A DNA stretch of 12,876 nt from an uncultured Clostridia bacterium (lineage in GTDB: Bacteria; Bacillota; Clostridia; Christensenellales; Aristaeellaceae). Positions within the stretch are counted from its first letter, which is position 1; every line of letters starts with the position of its first letter. The position numbers and the translations under genes were made by a program. The stretch is from positions 1 to 12,876 of the forward strand of contig CAKUFI010000070.1 in the NCBI GenBank assembly GCA_934647305.1. Reading direction: 5' to 3'. The notes under the pieces were generated by a model. That model saw nothing but the letters and a program-made list of their open reading frames with translations. It did no database searches and was not told the DNA's origin. Positions 6,117-12,770 of this stretch are shown here, piece by piece.

Positions 6117-6199
6117 GCCTGCGGAAGCGGCGCTGACCTCGCCGCGCGCCCGTTTCTTTCCTCGTTTCCATTCGACCAATACGCAAGGAGGGAAGTCAT

Positions 6200-8005
6200 T
6201 TGCGACAACTCAAACTGATCCGGGAGTTCATGAAGGGGAACCTGTTTCGCTATCTGGGCTCCATACTGGCCGTCATCGTCACGGTGACGGTGGGCTTTGT
6301 CTCGCCGCTCGTGCTGGAGGAAACCATTGACGGCGTGATCGGCCAGAAGCGGCCGCTGCACATACCGGGCGCGTTGGGCGCGTGGGTGGAGCAGCTGGGT
6401 GGCCGCGATTTCCTGATTCATCATCTGTGGATTATGGCGCTGGCGATTCTGGCGCTGAACCTGATCAGCTGCCTGTTCGGGTACCTGCGCGGGCGCTGGT
6501 CGGCCGAGGCGAGCGAGTCGATTGCCGAGAACATGCGCAATCGCCTGTACCGCCATCTGCAGACCCTGAGCTACGACTACCACGTCAAGGCGGAGACCGG
6601 CGACCTGATTCAGCGCTGCACCTCCGACGTGGAAACCATTCGCCGATTCCTTTCCAGCCAGGTGGTCGAGCTGTTCCGCTCGGTGCTGATGCTGGTGATC
6701 GCGCTGGTGATCATGCTGTCGATGAACGTGAAGATGACGCTGGTGAGCATGATTCTGGTGCCGCCGCTGTTCGCGTTCGCCTGGCTGTTCTTTTCCTGGG
6801 TGCGCCGCTGGTTCAAGGAATCGGACGAGGCCGAGGGACGCATGTCCGCGGTGCTGCAGGAGAACCTGACCGGCGTGCGCGTGGTGCGCGCGTTCGGCCG
6901 GGAGCAGTACGAGGTGGAGAAGTTCACCAGGGTCAATAACGAGCTGCACCGCAAGTCGAAGAAGCTGTGCGACCTGCTGGCCGTGTACTGGAGCGGCTCG
7001 GACTGCCTGTCGATGATACAGACCGGCGTCACGCTGGCCTTCGGCGTGTACCTGGCCGCGAAGGGCGAGATGCTGGTGGGCGAGATGACCGTCTACGTCA
7101 GCTACATCTCAATGCTGCTGTGGCCGATCCGCCAGATGGGCCGCATCCTGTCCGACATGGGCAAGTCGATGGTCTCCTTCGACCGCATCCAGCAGATTCT
7201 GGGCGAAAAGCCCGAGACCGACGACCCGAACGCGATCGACGCGCCCATCGACCGGGACATTGAGTTCCGGCACGTGGGCTTTGAGTATGAGGCGAAGAAC
7301 CCCGTGCTGCGCGACGTGAACTTCACCGTCAAGGCCGGCCAGACCGTGGCCATACTGGGCGCGACCGGCTCGGGCAAGAGCACCCTTATGCACCTGCTGC
7401 TGCGTCTGTACGACGTGAAGCGGGGCGACATACTCATCGGCGGCGTGAGCATCTCGAAGATCCGCAAGCAGTGGCTTCGCTCGCGCATCGGATTGATCCT
7501 GCAGGAGCCCTTCCTGTACAGCCGCACTGTGCGCGGTAACGTGGGCATCGTCAAGCCCGACGCGACCGACGAGGAGATCTTCGAGGTGACGCGCACCGCC
7601 TCGGCGCACGAGTTCATCGAGTCCTTTGAACGGGGCTACGACACCGTGGTGGGCGAGCGCGGCGTGACGCTCTCGGGCGGCCAGAAGCAGCGCGTGGCCA
7701 TCGCGCGCACCCTGCTCAAGGACAACGACGTGCTGATCTTCGACGACTCGCTCTCCGCCGTGGATACCGAAACCGACAAGGCCATCCGCCTGGCGCTCAA
7801 GGAAAAGCGCAAAGGCATGACCACCTTCATCATCTCTCACCGCCTGACCACCCTGGCCGAGGCCGACTTCATCGTGGTGCTCGAGGACGGCCGCGTGGCC
7901 CAGACCGGCACCCATGAGCAGCTGATTCACCAGGACGGCCTGTACAAGCGCATCTACCAGATCCAGAGCGATCTGGAGGACGAGCTGAACGGCGAAGCGG
8001 TGTAA
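6200..8005 (+). CDS. ABC exporter half-transporter, degenerate-site subunit (BmrC/TM287-like)
   Basis: 601 residues: a transmembrane domain of six helices (about 16-330) fused to a nucleotide-binding domain (about 350-595), the usual type IV exporter half. Walker A is GATGSGKST (387-395), Q-loop Gln 435, signature LSGGQ (491-495), Walker B VLIFDD (511-516), switch His 547. Asp516 replaces the catalytic Glu, the hallmark of the subunit carrying the degenerate ATP site in heterodimeric exporters such as BmrCD and TM287/288. Its intact LSGGQ would complete the active site of its partner. The start is TTG at 6200, 8 bases after AGGAGG; the first ATG (6230) lacks a ribosome site. The next gene follows after 27 bp. 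Likely role: export of drugs or other amphiphiles. The substrate is not readable from sequence. Confidence 0.95.
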   Translation: MRQLKLIREFMKGNLFRYLGSILAVIVTVTVGFVSPLVLEETIDGVIGQKRPLHIPGALGAWVEQLGGRDFLIHHLWIMALAILALNLISCLFGYLRGRWSAEASESIAENMRNRLYRHLQTLSYDYHVKAETGDLIQRCTSDVETIRRFLSSQVVELFRSVLMLVIALVIMLSMNVKMTLVSMILVPPLFAFAWLFFSWVRRWFKESDEAEGRMSAVLQENLTGVRVVRAFGREQYEVEKFTRVNNELHRKSKKLCDLLAVYWSGSDCLSMIQTGVTLAFGVYLAAKGEMLVGEMTVYVSYISMLLWPIRQMGRILSDMGKSMVSFDRIQQILGEKPETDDPNAIDAPIDRDIEFRHVGFEYEAKNPVLRDVNFTVKAGQTVAILGATGSGKSTLMHLLLRLYDVKRGDILIGGVSISKIRKQWLRSRIGLILQEPFLYSRTVRGNVGIVKPDATDEEIFEVTRTASAHEFIESFERGYDTVVGERGVTLSGGQKQRVAIARTLLKDNDVLIFDDSLSAVDTETDKAIRLALKEKRKGMTTFIISHRLTTLAEADFIVVLEDGRVAQTGTHEQLIHQDGLYKRIYQIQSDLEDELNGEAV

Positions 8006-8032
8006 TATCTTCATACGAAAGGGGAAACAACC

Positions 8033-9877
8033 TTGCAGTATCAAGAGGAACAGGATTATACCAAAAAATTTGACGCCTCGCTGTGGGTGCGCCTGGTGCA
8101 CTACGCCAAGCCGTTTTATAAGCACCTGCTGGGCATCATGATCACCATGCTGGCCTGCGCCGGCTTCGACGTGATCTTTCCGCTGCTGACCCGCGAGGCG
8201 ATCGACACCTTCGTCGAGGCGGGCACGACCAGCGGCCTGGGGCTGTTTTTCGTCAAGTACGGCGCGGTGCTGCTGATGCAGGTGGCCTGCATCTTCACGT
8301 TCTGCACGCTCTCGGGGCATGTGGAGGTGGGCCTGTGCCGCCTGATCCGCGAAAAGGGCTTCAAGCGGCTTCAGGAGCTGCCCTTCTCGTTCTACGACAA
8401 GACCCCCGTGGGCTACATGATCGCCCGCATGACCAGCGACACTCAGCGCTTGGGCGACACGGTGGGCTGGGGCCTGATCGACCTGATGTGGGCGTTCGGC
8501 TACGTCATCATGTCGCTCGTGGTCATGTTCAGGCTGAACTGGAAGCTCACGCTGGTGGTCATCACCGTCATGCCGGTGTTCGCCGTGCTGGCGGTCTACT
8601 TCCAGAAGCGCATCCTGGCCAGCTACCGCGTGGTGCGCAAGACCAACTCCAAGATCACCGGCGCCTTCAACGAGGGCATCATGGGCGCCAAGACCACGAA
8701 GACCCTGGTGCGCGAGGAGGGTAACTACGACGAGTTCGTGCAGCTGACCCACACCATGCGCAACGAATCGGTGCGCGCGGCGGTGCTCAGCGCGCTGTTC
8801 ATGCCCATCGTGACCGGCCTGGGCGCGCTGGCCTCGGCCTACGCCCTGTGGCGCGGCGGCTACAACGTGTTCACCGGCGCGATGAGCTTCGGCACGCTGA
8901 CCGCCTTCATCAGCTACACCACCCAGATGTTCGAGCCCATCGCCTCGCTGGCGCGCATCTTCGCAGACCTTCAGTCCTCTCAGGCGGCCGCCGAGCGCGT
9001 CATGACCCTGATCGAGACCGAGCCGGAAATCTACGACACCGACGAGATCAAGGCGGTCTACGGCGACTCCTTCCACCCCCAAAAGGAAAACTGGCCGGAG
9101 ATCCGCGGCGAGATCGACTTCAAGGACGTGTCCTTCCGGTATACCGGCGGCGAGAAGGTGCTCAGGCACTTCAACCTGCACGTGAACGCGGGTGAGACCG
9201 TCGCCCTGGTCGGCGAGACCGGCAGCGGCAAGTCCACCATCGTCAACCTGATCTGCCGCTTCTACGAGCCGACCGAGGGCGAAATCCTGATCGACGGCGT
9301 GAACTACAAGCAGCGCAGCCAGCTGTGGCTGCAGTCCCACCTGGGCTACGTGCTGCAGCAGCCGCACCTGTTCTCCGGCACCATCCGCGAGAACATCCGC
9401 TACGGCCGGCTGGACGCGACCGACGAGGAGGTCGAGCAGGTGGCGCGCCTGGTGGACGCGGAGGAGTTCATCCTCAAGTTCGAGAAGGGCTACGACACCG
9501 ACGTGGGCGAGGGCGGCAACCGCCTGTCCATCGGCCAGAAGCAGCTGATCTCCTTTGCGCGGGCGCTGCTGGCCGACCCGGCCATCTTCGTGCTGGACGA
9601 GGCCACCTCCTCGGTCGACACCGAGACCGAGCAGAAGATCCACAACGCCATCCAGACCGTGCTCAAGGGCCGCACCAGTTTCATCATCGCGCACCGCCTG
9701 TCCACCGTGCGCCACGCCGACAAGATCCTCGTGATCCAGCACGGCGAAATCACCGAGGCGGGCAACCACCGCGAGCTCATCCGCAAAAAGGGCTACTACT
9801 ACAACCTCTACGCCAACCAGTTCCGCGAGGAGCGCGAGGCCGCCGTGCTGGGCCGCCCTGCGGGGGAAGAGGCGTAA
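8033..9877 (+). CDS. ABC exporter half-transporter, catalytic-site subunit (BmrD/TM288-like)
   Basis: 614 residues with a six-helix domain (about 28-310), a linker longer than its partner's (about 332-358), and a nucleotide-binding domain (about 360-600). Walker A is GETGSGKST (394-402), Q-loop Gln 442, Walker B IFVLDE (518-523) with catalytic Glu523, switch His 554. The signature is LSIGQ (498-502) instead of LSGGQ, and this altered motif faces the degenerate site of the partner. The defects therefore fall on the same composite site, as expected for an obligate heterodimer. The start is TTG at 8033, 8 bases after AAGGGG; the first in-frame ATGs lie well inside the first membrane helix. Translation initiation on TTG in both subunits may balance their levels. 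Confidence 0.95.
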   Translation: MQYQEEQDYTKKFDASLWVRLVHYAKPFYKHLLGIMITMLACAGFDVIFPLLTREAIDTFVEAGTTSGLGLFFVKYGAVLLMQVACIFTFCTLSGHVEVGLCRLIREKGFKRLQELPFSFYDKTPVGYMIARMTSDTQRLGDTVGWGLIDLMWAFGYVIMSLVVMFRLNWKLTLVVITVMPVFAVLAVYFQKRILASYRVVRKTNSKITGAFNEGIMGAKTTKTLVREEGNYDEFVQLTHTMRNESVRAAVLSALFMPIVTGLGALASAYALWRGGYNVFTGAMSFGTLTAFISYTTQMFEPIASLARIFADLQSSQAAAERVMTLIETEPEIYDTDEIKAVYGDSFHPQKENWPEIRGEIDFKDVSFRYTGGEKVLRHFNLHVNAGETVALVGETGSGKSTIVNLICRFYEPTEGEILIDGVNYKQRSQLWLQSHLGYVLQQPHLFSGTIRENIRYGRLDATDEEVEQVARLVDAEEFILKFEKGYDTDVGEGGNRLSIGQKQLISFARALLADPAIFVLDEATSSVDTETEQKIHNAIQTVLKGRTSFIIAHRLSTVRHADKILVIQHGEITEAGNHRELIRKKGYYYNLYANQFREEREAAVLGRPAGEEA

Positions 9878-9901
9878 GCCGAATTACTCTGCACAGAACG
9901 C

Positions 9902-9940
9902 AAAAGCAGTCCTCGACCGTCGGGCCGGGGGCTGCTTTTA
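9902..9940. terminator. Bidirectional terminator between convergent operons
   Basis: AAAAGCAG (9902-9909) pairs with CTGCTTTT (9932-9939), with partial GC-rich pairing inside (CGA/TCG core). The terminal A and T runs give a U-rich end in both directions. It lies 24 bp after the exporter stop and 39 bp beyond the stop of the minus-strand gene. Confidence 0.85.
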
Positions 9941-9978
9941 TGATAGGCAAGTCAGGCGTTCAAAATGGTGTGAGGGCG

Positions 9979-10431
9979 TTAGTCCTCGGGGGGCTGGGAT
10001 TGGGCGAGACGCTTGAGGCGGGCTTCGCGGGCCTTCCTCTTGCACTCGTCAGAGCAGAAAAGTGCCTTACTACCATCCGGTAGCAAAGCGCCGCAGATGA
10101 CACAGCGGCGGGGCTGCTTATTCGTAGCCTGTTTGCGACGAAAACTATCGGCGGCAGCGCGGCGATGAGCTTCACGCCTGCATTCGTCAGAGCAGTAACG
10201 CATCTTTCCTTCAGGGAGGGGTTTGCCGCAGATGATGCACGAGCGAAGGGGATTGTAATCAAAATTCCGCGTCGGCGTAGGAGCGTCGGGCCATTCGGTG
10301 AGGCCGAGACGCGAAAGTAGTGCGCTGTTGATGAGCGCGCTGACCGTCTGGTTGCGCTCATTAGCACACTGCTTGAGCAAATCCGAGGTGCCGAGAGGAA
10401 AAACTATTCTTAGATGCTTAATTGTGCTCAT
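9979..10431 (-). CDS. Small protein: ribbon-helix-helix-like N-terminus, two zinc fingers
   Basis: 150 residues. Residues 3-44 (strand around IKHLRIVFPL, then SDLLKQCANE and VSALINSALLSRLG) have the strand-helix-helix pattern of MetJ/Arc/CopG DNA-binding domains. Two cysteine modules of FCS/treble-clef type follow: C65, C68, C80, C84 (CIICGKPLPEG...YCSDEC) and C110, C113, C126, C130 (CVICGALLPDG...FCSDEC). Each is followed by a basic helix. The tail is RLAQSQPPED. GGAGG lies 6 bases before the ATG at 10431; longer in-frame starts upstream would read through the neighbouring gene and are rejected. It overlaps the upstream paralogue by 14 bases. The function is unknown. It could be a small transcription regulator or an accessory protein of a mobile element. 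Confidence 0.8.
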   Translation of the reverse strand: MSTIKHLRIVFPLGTSDLLKQCANERNQTVSALINSALLSRLGLTEWPDAPTPTRNFDYNPLRSCIICGKPLPEGKMRYCSDECRREAHRRAAADSFRRKQATNKQPRRCVICGALLPDGSKALFCSDECKRKAREARLKRLAQSQPPED

Positions 10432-10825
10432 GTTTTTCCTCCGAAATCGTCGCGCGGTCGAGAGTGGGAGGGCGTTTGTCCTCGGGAGGCTGGGATTGAG
10501 CAAGGCGCTTGCGGCGGGCTTCACGAGCCTGGGCAGCACGGGCTTTCTTCTTGCACGCATCGGAGCAATAACGCGCCTTGCCTTCGGGGAGCTGATTGCC
10601 ACAGACCACGCAGGCGGAGGCGGGAGTGGGGTCAAAACGCGCATTAGATGTGGGGATTGGAAGGCCGAGATAACTGAAAACTGAACCTACGATATAGGAG
10701 TTTATCGATTCACCACTTGCATTTGCAGCAGAGCGAATAATGCTTGAAGAATTCTCTGACATACGAACACAAATTACATCGCGGTTATTGGATTCCCATT
10801 TATTAGCTGAGGCTCTGTTACTCAT
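10418..10825 (-). CDS. Paralogous small protein: ribbon-helix-helix-like N-terminus, one zinc finger
   Basis: 135 residues. Residues 16-56 (DVICVRMSEN, SSIIRSAANA, INSYIVGSVFSYLGL) again look like a strand plus two helices. One cysteine module follows: C72, C75, C87, C91 (CVVCGNQLPEG...YCSDAC), then a basic stretch with RRKRLAQSQPPED, shared with the C-terminus of the neighbouring gene, and about 18 extra acidic/basic residues. AAAGGA lies 6 bases before ATG 10825. The N-terminal coding region is strikingly AT-rich (48 of 120 bases GC in 10681-10800). It is the upstream member of the overlapping pair and lies 59 bp downstream of yqeY, with no clear promoter of its own. The function is unknown. 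Confidence 0.78.
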   Translation of the reverse strand: MSNRASANKWESNNRDVICVRMSENSSSIIRSAANASGESINSYIVGSVFSYLGLPIPTSNARFDPTPASACVVCGNQLPEGKARYCSDACKKKARAAQAREARRKRLAQSQPPEDKRPPTLDRATISEEKHEHN

Positions 10826-10884
10826 GGGACTTCCTTTCTGCCAGGTGAAATGCTGGCGGGGCTGCTGTGTATCGACTAGCTTCC

Positions 10885-11331
10885 TCACCCCAAAAACCCG
10901 GCCAGCACGCGGTTGACCAGCGCGCCGTCGGCCTTGCCCCTGACGCGGGGCATGAGGGCCTTCATGATTTTGCCCTTGTCCTTGCTGGTCGGCGCGTCGA
11001 GGGACAGCTCGGCGAGCACCTCGCTCACGACCTTACGCACCTCGTCCTCGCCCATGAGTTTGGGCGCGAATTCGGAGTAAATGGCCATGCGCAGCTTGCA
11101 CTCGTCGATGAGCGCGGTGCGGTCGGCGGGCAGGGTGTCGAGGGTCTCCTGTGCGGCCTTGATTTCCTTGTAGACGACGGCGTTTTCCTCCTCCTCGGTC
11201 AGGTCGGCGCGCTTGTCGATAAACTTCGCCTTGAGCGCGGAGAGCAGCAGGGACAGCGCCTCCTTGCGCGGCTTGTCGCCGGCCTTGAGCGCCTCCATCA
11301 TCGCCTTGCGAACCTCGTCAATTTTGGACAT
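10885..11331 (-). CDS. yqeY: GatB/YqeY domain-containing protein
   Basis: 148 residues, standard length for YqeY. The whole protein matches the family pattern: an N-terminal helical part with KEALSLLLSALKAKFIDKR (about 23-41), EEEENAVVYKEIKAAQETLD (about 46-65), and a C-terminal GatB-tail-like domain with SKDKGKIMKALMPRVRGKADG (115-135). The family resembles the tRNA-binding tail of the GatB amidotransferase subunit, but its exact role is not settled. AGGAGG lies 7 bases before the ATG. It follows tatD by 27 bp on the same strand, so the two are probably one transcript. Confidence 0.94.
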   Translation of the reverse strand: MSKIDEVRKAMMEALKAGDKPRKEALSLLLSALKAKFIDKRADLTEEEENAVVYKEIKAAQETLDTLPADRTALIDECKLRMAIYSEFAPKLMGEDEVRKVVSEVLAELSLDAPTSKDKGKIMKALMPRVRGKADGALVNRVLAGFLG

Positions 11332-11358
11332 ATGAATACCTCCTCGTATTGTCGTTTG

Positions 11359-12138
11359 TCAGTCGGGCAGGCCGAACAGCCTGCACCCGTTTTCCCAGGC
11401 GGCTATGGCCAGCGCGTCCTCGTCCATCCCGCGCAGCTCAGCGATGCGGCGGGCGGTGTAGGCGACGAAGGCGGGCTCGTTTCGCTTGCCGCGCATGGGC
11501 ACCGGCGCCATGTACGGGCAGTCGGTCTCCACCAGCAGCCGGTCGAGCGGCGTCTTTTCGGCCACCTCCCAGACCTTGGGCGCGTTTTTGAAGGTGACCG
11601 CGCCGGTGAAGGAGATGTACAGCCCCATCCTCAGGTAGGTCTTGGCGCTCTCCCAGCTGCCGGTGTAGCAGTGCATCACGCCCGCGGGCAGCCGTCCGGC
11701 TCGTTCCCGCGCGGTCAGGATGTCGGTCGCGTCGCCGTGCGCCTCGCGGATGTGCAGGATCACCGGCTTGCCCAGCGTGTAGGCCAGCTCCAGCTGCCGG
11801 TCGAACACCTCCCGCTGCACCTCGCGCGGGCTGGTTTCGTAGTAGTAGTCCAGGCCGATCTCGCCCAGCGCCGCCGCGCGATCCCCGGCCATCCACTCGA
11901 TCAGCTTCTTTTCGATCTCCGGGGTGTACATCGAGGCGTCCTGCGGGTGCACGCCCGCCGCCGCCCAGAACATCGGGTTTTCCCGCGCCAGGCGGAAGCA
12001 GGGCTCCGGGTCGCGCGCCGCGTCGCCCACCAGCAGCGCCCGCATCACGCCCGCCTCCCGCATCCGCTCGATCACCTGCGCCCGATCCTCGTCAAAGCGC
12101 TCGTCGCACAGGTGGCAGTGCGTATCAAACAGTTTCAT
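11359..12138 (-). CDS. tatD: TatD-family metal-dependent hydrolase (DNase)
   Basis: 259 residues, full length. Metal ligands of the TIM-barrel amidohydrolase fold are in place: DTHCHL (5-10; His7, His9), GEIGLDYYY (92-100; Glu93), ILHIREA (127-133; His129), MHCYTG (155-160; His156) and VETDCPYMAP (203-212; Asp206). Proteins of this family are cytoplasmic deoxyribonucleases with 3'-5' exonuclease or AP-site activity, tied to DNA repair; RNA processing roles are also reported. AAGGAGG lies 6 bases before ATG 12138, so the upstream extension to 12195, which crosses the -10 box, is rejected. It is the first gene of the minus-strand tatD-yqeY cluster. Confidence 0.95.
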   Translation of the reverse strand: MKLFDTHCHLCDERFDEDRAQVIERMREAGVMRALLVGDAARDPEPCFRLARENPMFWAAAGVHPQDASMYTPEIEKKLIEWMAGDRAAALGEIGLDYYYETSPREVQREVFDRQLELAYTLGKPVILHIREAHGDATDILTARERAGRLPAGVMHCYTGSWESAKTYLRMGLYISFTGAVTFKNAPKVWEVAEKTPLDRLLVETDCPYMAPVPMRGKRNEPAFVAYTARRIAELRGMDEDALAIAAWENGCRLFGLPD

Positions 12139-12166
12139 GAAAAGCCTCCTTGTTTCACCTACACAT

Positions 12167-12195
12167 ATTATACCGCGCCGCGCCTGTTTGCGCAA
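12167..12195 (-). promoter_or_regulatory. Probable promoter of tatD-yqeY
   Basis: On the minus strand a perfect TATAAT (12172-12167), 17-bp spacer, and a weak -35 TTGCGC (12195-12190). It lies 28 bp upstream of the tatD ATG. The first repeat hairpin begins only about 12 bp further upstream. Confidence 0.72.
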
Positions 12196-12206
12196 GTCTT
12201 CCGCCG

Positions 12207-12314
12207 GTCGGCAGGGCCGACTGCCACTTGCTACCGCGCATCCTATCGACGACTGTCGGCCGCCATAAATTGGAGCGGCCGAAGTCTCCGGATTTCCAGA
12301 ATTCTCTGGAAATC
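12207..12314 (-). repeat. Hairpin module 6: complete A-B-C, minus orientation
   Basis: Read on the minus strand. A: GATTTCCAGA, loop GAAT, TCTGGAAATC (12314-12291). Linker CGGA. B: arm GACTTCGGCCGC, loop TCCAATTTATG (12274-12264), return arm GCGGCCGA-C-AGTC with one bulge. Then GTCGATAGGATGCGCGG, and C: GTCGG-CCCTG-CCGAC (12221-12207). Loop sequences, the 10-bp and 12-bp arms, and the 4-nt A-B linker agree with modules 2, 4 and 5, although the stems are unrelated in sequence. Confidence 0.88.
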
Positions 12315-12318
12315 ACAA

Positions 12319-12422
12319 GTCGGCGCTGCCGACTCGGGCTTCCGCCGGAGCCGCACGTACCCTTCGGCCATAGATCAGAGCCTCAGGGTGCTTCGCGGTC
12401 GGAAGACTCGGGGCAGTGCCCC
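12319..12422 (-). repeat. Hairpin module 8: degenerate B with flanking C hairpins, minus orientation
   Basis: On the minus strand: C-type GGGG-CACTG-CCCC (12422-12410), then B loop TCTGATCTATG (12379-12369) held by GGC/GCC and ACCCT/AGGGT pairs with a 2x2 internal loop (12389-12359), then CGGCTCCGGCGGAAG. A C hairpin GTCGG-CAGCG-CCGAC (12333-12319) lies next to module 6. The 12423-12543 stretch beyond it holds only a small AAGCGC/GCGCTT hairpin (about 12484-12501). Confidence 0.65.
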
Positions 12423-12543
12423 ACAAGGGCGACGAACGCCGCACTCGAGGCACTCTCCCTCGCCGTAACCCCGCCTGCCTTACGAAAGCGCCTTTTTGCG
12501 CTTCACCCACGCTTCGCTCGAGGCAGTTGTAAGCTACGAATCT

Positions 12544-12629
12544 CGTGGTTCAGTTGGAACTGCCCCGTTTCATTCCGACTACCAAAAACTGGCTGGATAG
12601 AGACGTATCTACCTCAGAACTGAACCACG
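12544..12629. repeat. Perfect 12-bp inverted repeat bounding an 86-bp segment
   Basis: CGTGGTTCAGTT (12544-12555) is the exact reverse complement of AACTGAACCACG (12618-12629). The 62 bases between are less GC-rich than the surroundings and hold small internal hairpins (CAGTTGGAACTG at 12551-12562; GATA...TATC near 12596). No reading frame of note fits. It could be a structured RNA, a miniature mobile element or a recombination site. Confidence 0.6.
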
Positions 12630-12657
12630 GGACCGCGTTAGAAAGGGTAAGGGGGAT

Positions 12658-12704
12658 CCAAGGGGGCCTAGGGGAGCAATCGCAAGCTCCCCTGGTCCCT
12701 TTGG
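12658..12704. repeat. Long near-perfect hairpin
   Basis: The strand starting CCAAGGGGGCC and ending GGGGAGC (12658-12676) folds back on GCTCCCC...CCCTTTGG (about 12686-12704) with a few wobbles and one bulge, leaving an 8-9-nt loop around AATCGCA. No T-run follows. It resembles the E-type repeats in general form but not in sequence. Confidence 0.7.
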
Positions 12705-12770
12705 CGGCTGCAGCCGTTGCTGCATTGCATGCAGTACCGCACAGCACATGAGGCTGCCGCTTCTGACTGA

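Noticed and set aside
7109..9769. 886-codon minus-strand open frame opposite the exporter genes
   Set aside because: It is the mirror of two unmistakable ABC subunits. Its composition (Val/His/Gln/Gly/Ala-rich) shows no domain, and long antisense frames are expected at this GC content. The same applies to the minus-strand frames opposite hisS and the permease.
10867..12468. 533-codon plus-strand open frame opposite yqeY and tatD
   Set aside because: It is antisense to two well-conserved proteins, has no ribosome site worth noting, and reads on into the hairpin repeats.
12544..12629. tRNA gene, because GGTTCAGTTGG resembles a D-arm
   Set aside because: No acceptor stem, anticodon loop or GTTCRA T-loop can be placed in the right positions.
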